From NCBI RefSeq assembly GCF_000801105.2, contig NC_079516.1:930001-994000 (forward strand): a DNA stretch of 64,000 bases, written 5' to 3'. Source of the DNA: Raphanus sativus (Eukaryota; Streptophyta; Magnoliopsida; Brassicales; Brassicaceae). The translations under genes and the position numbers were made by a program. Shown here in pieces: positions 57,831 through 64,000 of this stretch. The notes under the pieces were generated by a model that made no database searches, was not told the DNA's origin, and saw nothing but the letters and a program-made list of their open reading frames with translations. Within the stretch, counting starts at the first letter, position 1; each line of letters opens with the position of its first letter.

Positions 57831-59151
57831 TTATATATTAACTCCTTTGGAGAATGATTTCTGTTGCAAATCCAAACAAAATATAAATGAACAACACATT
57901 ACTGATTAAGCGGCGAAAAGAGATTCACTCCCACGAAGAAGACCCATGGGTGAGAGAGCCACTTAGTGAAGGAACTCCTCTCAACAAAAACACAAGCTCC
58001 ATTAACAGCAAAGGTCCACCTAAAACAACACAAACTATCATCACTTGAAAAGACAAAATCTTTATAAGAGATTGAATTCCACAGACCAAACAATCAAAAG
58101 AGAATCTTGACTTTGAAAGCTCAGAACACTTTCTTTAGACTGTTTATACGCAGACCTCTGCAAACTGGAGTCTTTGGCGCTGACGCCTCTTTACATTGCA
58201 CACATACCTCTTTACGGGGATAGATGCACACAAACCTCATAAGAGCTTCCAGCACCACAAAGTTATTCCCTCAACTGTTGTCACCTTTTGCAGATTTTTC
58301 TTCTGATTATCGCTTAACGTAGTAAGATTATCATCATATAGAGTCCTAGCTAGAAGTCTCATCATCCTGAAAAATTAATGCAAATTAGCAACATAGGAAA
58401 TGCAAAAAATAGTTTGACAAAAAGGTCCTGCTTGAACACTTATATATGAAACGAAGTGTGTTCATGGAATAGAGTCATAGAGAGAACTTAGGTTGGATTC
58501 AATAAGCATGAGCTTTGAATCGGAGCCGTCGTACTGCTTAAGCTCCTGCTCTGCAATTTCTCCGAACCCAGACGGCGACGTTCCAGGAGATTACTCGCCG
58601 GAAACGGAACCGGTCAACTGTCTCCGCCGAACCATCCATCATGAGATTGGAATCGAAAACCCATGAAATCGTCTTCGAAAACTCTTCTTCTTTATCAAAA
58701 TCCAGAAGAAGAGAATATTGATTTTGAGCAAATGCATCGCAAAACAAAGAGAGACAAGAGACATTTTGTTTTGTCCCTAATTGACACATGTCCTTAAGAA
58801 CCCACATGAAACACTTCTTAATTAACATACGTCTGTTTCGTTTTTAACCATTTTTGATTTAAATTTCGCGATTTATTACCTAAGAAGTGGCTTAAGAAGT
58901 GCCGATAAAGGTGCTCAGATTATTATTAGATTGAATTCCGGAGGGAAAATTCAAAATAAGAAAGAAAGGCATGGTTCTCTTGGTTTACGGAACCTTAACC
59001 GGTTCACTTCGTTCTGGTTAATCAATTTCAATTAGTTAGAAAAAAAAAATTATTATTTTTGGTTCGGTTGAATCTTAACCGTTTTGCTCGTTTATATAGA
59101 AACACAAACTGATGGAAGAAACTTCTCCGATTCAAATCTTTCCGCGCGATC
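57831..59151. other. Spacer upstream of F-box gene 4
   Basis: No recognised gene. Possible further PRMT4-derived introns up to about 58100. A 96-codon minus-strand ORF at 58538-58828 has no known relatives. Short inverted CACTTCTTAA/TTAAGAAGTG sequences (58810-58900) suggest a small MITE. The SGO1-upstream fragment TTGAATTCCGGAGGGAAAA occurs at 58931 and is followed by promoter motifs shared with gene 1. Confidence 0.45.
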
Positions 59152-60300
59152 ATGGCTTCTTCAAAGCGTTCTTGGTCGTTGTCGACGCTGCCACCGGAGT
59201 TAATAGAAGAGATACTCTACAGAACTCCGGCGAAATCTCTAGTCCGAGCAAAACCAACGTGCAAGAAATGGTACGCTCTCATCACCAACAAGAGATTCAT
59301 CTACAACCACCTCGATCGCTCCCCGAAAAGATTCATGAGAACCGTCGATACGATACAGATCTTGGATCCGGTGACAAGAACACTCTCCGAGACACCAATC
59401 CCAAACGCGTTCCAGCCACCGTACAAGATCGATACTATGGTTCACTGCGACGGGCTCATGTTATGTATGTGTGGTCGTTGGGGTTCGCGGGAGGAAGAAA
59501 GATACGTACACCTCGCGATTTGGAACCCGGTCCTGAGGCAGATCAGGTGGATTAAACCGTCGAAGTGTTTCACTACTTCTGATTACTACGGGATTGGATA
59601 CGACAGCAAGAAGAAGTCTCGTGACGGTGGTTACAAGATATTGAGGTTTTCTGATCGACGGGATGATCATTGGTATTTTGATTATTGTGGTGAGCCACAG
59701 GTCGAGGTTTACGAGTGCAAGACTCGTTCGTGGAGGACTCTCGACGCGAAGGTTGATTGGCATGTGGATATCGCGTGCAAAGGTGTGGCTGCGATGGGTA
59801 ACATGTACTGGCTTGCTCAGAAGGAGGGAAGGTTCATTCTAGGTTTTGATTTCTCCGTTGAGAGATTCAAGAACGTATGCTACTGTCCTCGTTCCGCTTA
59901 CGATCATTATCTGGCTTGTTTCGAGGGAGATAGATTGTCTTTGCTACAGCAAGACGAAGAGTCGAGGGTGATTGTGGTGTGGGTTACGAACAAGTTGACT
60001 GATGTGGATGTCTCGTTCACCAAGTATTTCAGTGTGTCTCGACCTGATGTTCCGGCGTTACCGTTCTGTACTGAAATGGCTCCACTGGTGTACTTCATCG
60101 GCAAGCAGAAACGTATCACCGCTTGGTGCGAGAGAACTGAAGGAGAGCGTGATACGTTTCGTGTTTTGTTCACTCTATACGAAATTGATGAGAGTGGGCT
60201 TATAGAAGGAAGTGAGACAGGACGAGACACCGAGACTTGCAGCTTTCGCTCTTTCCTTTGCGGCTACGTGTACGTTCCAAGCCTGGTCCCTCTTCCATGA
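59152..60300 (+). CDS. F-box/FBA-domain protein, gene 4 of the array
   Basis: Intronless, 382 residues. The first 50 residues are almost identical to gene 1 (STLPPELIEEILYRTPAKSL, VRAKPTCKKWYALI). FBA landmarks: MVHCDGLMLCMCG, LAIWNPVLRQIRWIKPS, YYGIGYDSKKK, YECKTRSWRTLDAKVDW, VAAMGNMYWLAQ, FDFSVERFKNVCY, LSLLQQDEE, LCGYVYVPSLVPLP. Complete and open. The upstream 200 bp also resemble gene 1, so genes 1 and 4 probably arose from each other. Predicted SCF substrate receptor; substrate unknown. Confidence 0.9.
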   Translation: MASSKRSWSLSTLPPELIEEILYRTPAKSLVRAKPTCKKWYALITNKRFIYNHLDRSPKRFMRTVDTIQILDPVTRTLSETPIPNAFQPPYKIDTMVHCDGLMLCMCGRWGSREEERYVHLAIWNPVLRQIRWIKPSKCFTTSDYYGIGYDSKKKSRDGGYKILRFSDRRDDHWYFDYCGEPQVEVYECKTRSWRTLDAKVDWHVDIACKGVAAMGNMYWLAQKEGRFILGFDFSVERFKNVCYCPRSAYDHYLACFEGDRLSLLQQDEESRVIVVWVTNKLTDVDVSFTKYFSVSRPDVPALPFCTEMAPLVYFIGKQKRITAWCERTEGERDTFRVLFTLYEIDESGLIEGSETGRDTETCSFRSFLCGYVYVPSLVPLP

Positions 60301-60637
60301 TAAGACAAAAGAGGGGGTTTGTTTTGTGTTCTAAGCTTTAGTTTTGGTCTTTTGTTTCTTATGTACTTTAAAAGCAAACAAAAATATAAAAATGCAGAGT
60401 AAATATATATCTACAGATTGCACCCTTTTTTTTCATTTTTGCTCAACATTACAGTTACCCATGTGAATATTTAAAGGAGACAGAGCATTGGAGTTGTAAT
60501 ATACATTGCAAATGAGTAACAAACTAACAATGACCATTGACCAACAACATTAACATATTACTTACACTGAATGTACAAATGTTCACGAGTGTCTGCAATG
60601 TTGTATAGATAGGGATCCATACGTTGAGTTAGAGACT
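60301..60637. other. Convergent 3' spacer between F-box gene 4 and SPD1
   Basis: Short spacer with a 3'UTR on each side. AATGCAGAGTAAATATATAT at 60392 matches 48950, one more shared duplication scar. Confidence 0.5.
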
Positions 60638-63335
60638 TCAATCCTCGAGGAAAGGAAGACGAGTAGCGGTTTTCCCCATGTTATCATCTGCTGCTTTCTT
60701 TGCGGATGAAGATGGCAACATTTTCTTGGTGGAACGACGAGGAAGTATCTGAAGCCGCGGGTTAAGGTGAGTGCCGAGATTCTCCACCGCGAGTTGGTAA
60801 CTCTCTACCAGCTCTAGCTGTCGGACTATTATGTCTGAACGTCTAGGAAGAAGCTCCACTGGTTCACCTCCCGGGATTACTATGTATTCGATTGCTAGAC
60901 GAACCTCCTGCGTTTTTCAGAAACAGAGATATAAAACCAGTAAGTATACTCGCAAGTGTCTCTAACCTATAGTCACTATAAACTGTATCGAGCCTTTTGT
61001 AACATGAGACTGCATAAGTCCTAGGGAACTAAGAGATGATCGTTCTTACCTCGAGGGCATCAAGTTCTTCTAAACTGGGTTTGCTCTCTGGAGCATCATC
61101 TTTGATCTCGATATCATCAACGGAAGATTTCTCTATGGTTATAGGGGCTGAGCCAAACGATTCTCTCCCAAGGATCATTCGAACTGCCTTGACCATCTGA
61201 GCCATTGTAGTTGACTGCAAGGTGTTTAACAGGGAGCAATAGATTAGTCAAACTAGTGAAACATAATAATGCAGTGAATCATCATCATTATCATTAGTCA
61301 TGAAAGAAGAAGGATACCTTAATGACAAATATTGGTAGCTTGTGTAATTTGGCAACACGACGGATTGATGGATTCTGTTTCAGTTCCGAACTTGAGGCTA
61401 GAATGACATCTGCTTCTCCAACATCATCTGTCACTTCTATGTCTTCTTCTAGCCCCATAACTTCGGCTACTTGAAGAAGATCAGCTTCAAGTACCTAAAT
61501 CACAAGAACAGATGTCCATATATACATAGTTAGTATCTTTGGTTGCTCCTTAAAACAAAAAAAGCTAGGGGTAGATAAGATCATGCTCTTTACATTGTAA
61601 GTATAAACATGAACAGGTGAACTTCTTTGGCTCTTGGATATGTTACTGCTGGCCTTCTTATACGGAGTGGGAAGAAAGTCTAAGTCTTCATCTTCGTCGT
61701 CAGACAGCACTTCACTTGCAAAATCTATGTTGAGCAATGGTGCAGGCTCCTCTTCAAGACTCTCCAAAGGAATGGGAGTCACTAGCTTATGAGGAACATC
61801 ATCTTCTCCACCACGAAGTTTACGGATCTCACATGGAGCGGATTTCCCTACAATAAAAAAAAAGTTCATTCGGTTTGGTTTCACTCTGAAGAAGTAAACT
61901 GTTCTAAGTTAGCTTACCCGCTAGTATAGCATCAACGGTTACATCTAGCCTCTGATGAACACGGCACTCGGTTCTCGATATCATCTCTACAGCACAAGTA
62001 AACGTTGGAGGTCCTTTTCTCTCCAGAATTGTCTTCTGCACTTTTCGTTTCCTTGCTTCTTCATCACCAAGAGTCACACTCTGTTTTAGACAAAAAAAAC
62101 AAGTTAAGTTAGAGCAGAAACGAAGCATAGTTAGTTGTAGTCTCTTAAGGTCACAACCTCGATACCACCAATAAGAAGCTGCAACGAAGGATTCTTGATT
62201 ATATTATCAATAGTCATCCCATGAGCAGTTGCAACAAGCTGAACTCCTCTCTGAGCAATAGTACTAGCAGCTAACGCCTCGAGCTCTGTTCCTATCTCAT
62301 CGATAATGATAGTCTCAGGCATATGATTCTCAACCGCCTCGATCATAACATCGTGCTGTAGATTCACATTCGGAACTTGCATCCGCCTAGCACGACCGAT
62401 ACCAGAGTGAGGAACATCACCGTCACCACCGATCTCATTTGACGTGTCAACGATCACCACACGTTTCCTGTGTTCATCAGCTAACATCCGTGCGATTTCT
62501 CTAAATACAAAAAATACCAAAACCGACCTTGTCACGTGACATGTAACGATAATCACATGTAAACATTCAAGGTTACGTACCTGATTAAAGTTGTTTTGCC
62601 AACACCAGGAGAGCCTATGACCAAGATGGATCCTCCTCCTTCTATCAAGTCCCTTATGATCTCCGCACTTCCGGATACAACTCGTCCCACTCGACACGTC
62701 AGACCAATTATCTGGAGTTTACGGTTACGTATCGCGCTTATACGATGTAACGATCTGTTAATCCCTGATCGGTTATCATCCGAGAAGTCACCAACCTATA
62801 TCGAAAAAAACATTTCAATCACTAATCAGAGACACTTATTATAAACAGTATCAGAGAGACACCACCACACCTTTGATACGGCGAGCTTCAGATCTTGCTG
62901 CGTCACAGGCGTCTCTGAGATCACCCAATCGCCGGTAGGGAATCTAGCGAGTGGCTTCCTCCCTAGATCCATCACCACCTCGATCAGTTCGCCGAGGGAC
63001 TCGTGCTTGATTAGCTCCTTCCTCGTCGCCGGAGGGAGGATCTCGAGGAAGGCGTCGAGCTCCACCGTCGAGATCGGGCCGGAGGTATCTGAATCGGCTG
63101 GAGGCGGCCGAGCATCGAAGCTGAATTTATCGGAAGGTCTTCGGATCGGGGAAGGAGACGCCGGAGATTTCGATGAAGCGATCCTCTGACGCGCGCCACG
63201 TGTTCGACGGAATGAGGAGGAGGATGAGGAGGAGGAGGATGAAAAAGCGGTTGCGGTTGCGGAGATTAACCGTCGCGATGCTTGCCACGAGCTGTTGATG
63301 TCGATCAGAACTAGCCGCGAGTTCAACGCCCTCAT
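60638..63335 (-). CDS. SPD1: SPD1-type plastid P-loop NTPase
   Basis: Eight exons on the minus strand: 62871-63335, 62581-62795, 62158-62500, 61919-62080, then about 61598-61850, 61318-61495, 61050-61217 and 60638-60910; roughly 680 residues. The Ser/Arg-rich N-terminus (ISATATAFSSSS..FRRTRG) looks like an organelle transit peptide. Walker A is GSPGVGKTTLIREI, Walker B-like ETIIIDEIGTELEA, followed by QLVATAHGMTIDNI. This is the Ycf45-like AAA ATPase of Arabidopsis SEEDLING PLASTID DEVELOPMENT 1, needed for normal plastids in seedlings. I chose ATG 63333-63335; the codon before it is GTG. Intact as far as checked. Confidence 0.9.
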
Positions 63336-64000
63336 CACAATAAATTATTTATTTAAATTATATACTTTTAATTAAAATAATGAACAATTGAAAATTGAAC
63401 TTTCCGAGTGATGTATGTTTCTGAGAGCAGCAACGAAGCTAAAAAGGAAAAAGGTAAGGCGGAGAAGGGAATGAAGCAAACGAAACGACGACGTTTGCAG
63501 TTTACTATTAGATGCGTGAAGACTGAAACTAGTGGAAGATTCCAAAGGATCAAAGCATCTGTCTACGGAAGCTTAGAGCAAGGCAAAGTAGGGGGTCCAT
63601 TTGTGGAGGGAAAGATAACATAACCGTTCAGGCAGGTGGTTGAGGTCATGCCACGTGGAGAGTTAGACAATCTTGTTGACACGTGTCTAGCGTTGGAAGC
63701 GTTGATTAATGATTACCAATCTGTCGGAACTCTTCGACGAAATGTAAAACCAAAGTGGAGGAGTAGTGGTGTTTCGTACGGCAGATGAAAAACTTGTCAA
63801 CTTTTTTGCTCTGGTGAAGACTTTTAACGAAATTTGAAGACTAGATTAAACCGGACAAAAGTCAAATTAAATTACTAAATTCAAAGTTATTAGACCAGTT
63901 CCTTTTTCTAATATATGGGCTTAAGTTGCCTTCAGCTGTTGTATGAGCTTATTTTGCTGTCACTGGTGGTATAGGCTTGGTTTTATCCAGCTTAGATTCT
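63336..64000. other. Region upstream of SPD1
   Basis: Contains the SPD1 promoter and a 71-codon plus-strand ORF (63408-63623) with basic composition that I do not recognise. GCCACGTGGAGA (63650) holds a G-box CACGTG. No other gene before the window ends. Confidence 0.4.

Noticed and set aside
58538..58828. 96-codon minus-strand ORF upstream of F-box gene 4
   Set aside because: No domain recognised, no conserved counterpart upstream of the other F-box genes, ordinary composition.

Overview
The window is nuclear DNA of a plant in the mustard family, most likely a Brassica or close relative. The genes have short exons with GT-AG introns and are recognisably those of the Arabidopsis thaliana chromosome 3 interval around At3g10220-At3g10460. 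The intergenic DNA is rich in Helitrons, PIF/Harbinger, hAT and non-LTR debris. Arabidopsis locus numbers are from memory and no search was run.

Left block (1-32.2 kb): the 3' end of a nucleotide-sugar transporter, a reticulon (RTNLB8-like), a plant-specific protein of the 'plant protein 1589' family, a cluster of MLP328-like (Bet v 1 fold) genes, and broken 3' fragments of lycopene beta-cyclase and tubulin-folding cofactor B. The MLP cluster comes from a recent segmental duplication (6171-12794 and 20656-25905). A cassette flanked by long inverted repeats (about 12.8-20.9 kb) separates the copies. It carries an RPA1-like gene, a second RPA1-like fragment and an F-box-associated gene. A third MLP copy (28.1-30.2 kb) is dead and has two transposons in its intron.

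Middle (32.2-36.3 kb): two tandem defensin-like genes (the second frameshifted), then an exactly 100-base run of N. Gene order relative to Arabidopsis jumps across this interval, so it is either a real breakpoint or a scaffold join.

Right block (37.2-64 kb): an S-protein homologue, a serine carboxypeptidase-like gene with frameshifts (SCPL7-like), shugoshin (SGO1), a tandem array of four related F-box/FBA genes (the second split by a hAT element and lacking its start), and SPD1, a plastid P-loop NTPase. Between the F-box genes lie scrambled pieces of SGO1, SPD1 and F-box 3'UTRs, left by unequal duplication. There is also a PRMT4 fragment and a 1.46 kb PIF/Harbinger-type element whose interior is a minisatellite of about 27 bp units repeating the E2F site TTTCCCGCC.

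The most interesting signals are the E2F-site minisatellite inside a transposon, the inverted-repeat cassette with RPA1-like cargo, the duplicate pair that supplies empty sites for a Helitron and for a poly(A)-tail-only insertion, and several similar tail-only insertions with perfect target duplications. I did not find an operon-like or otherwise clearly new functional system.
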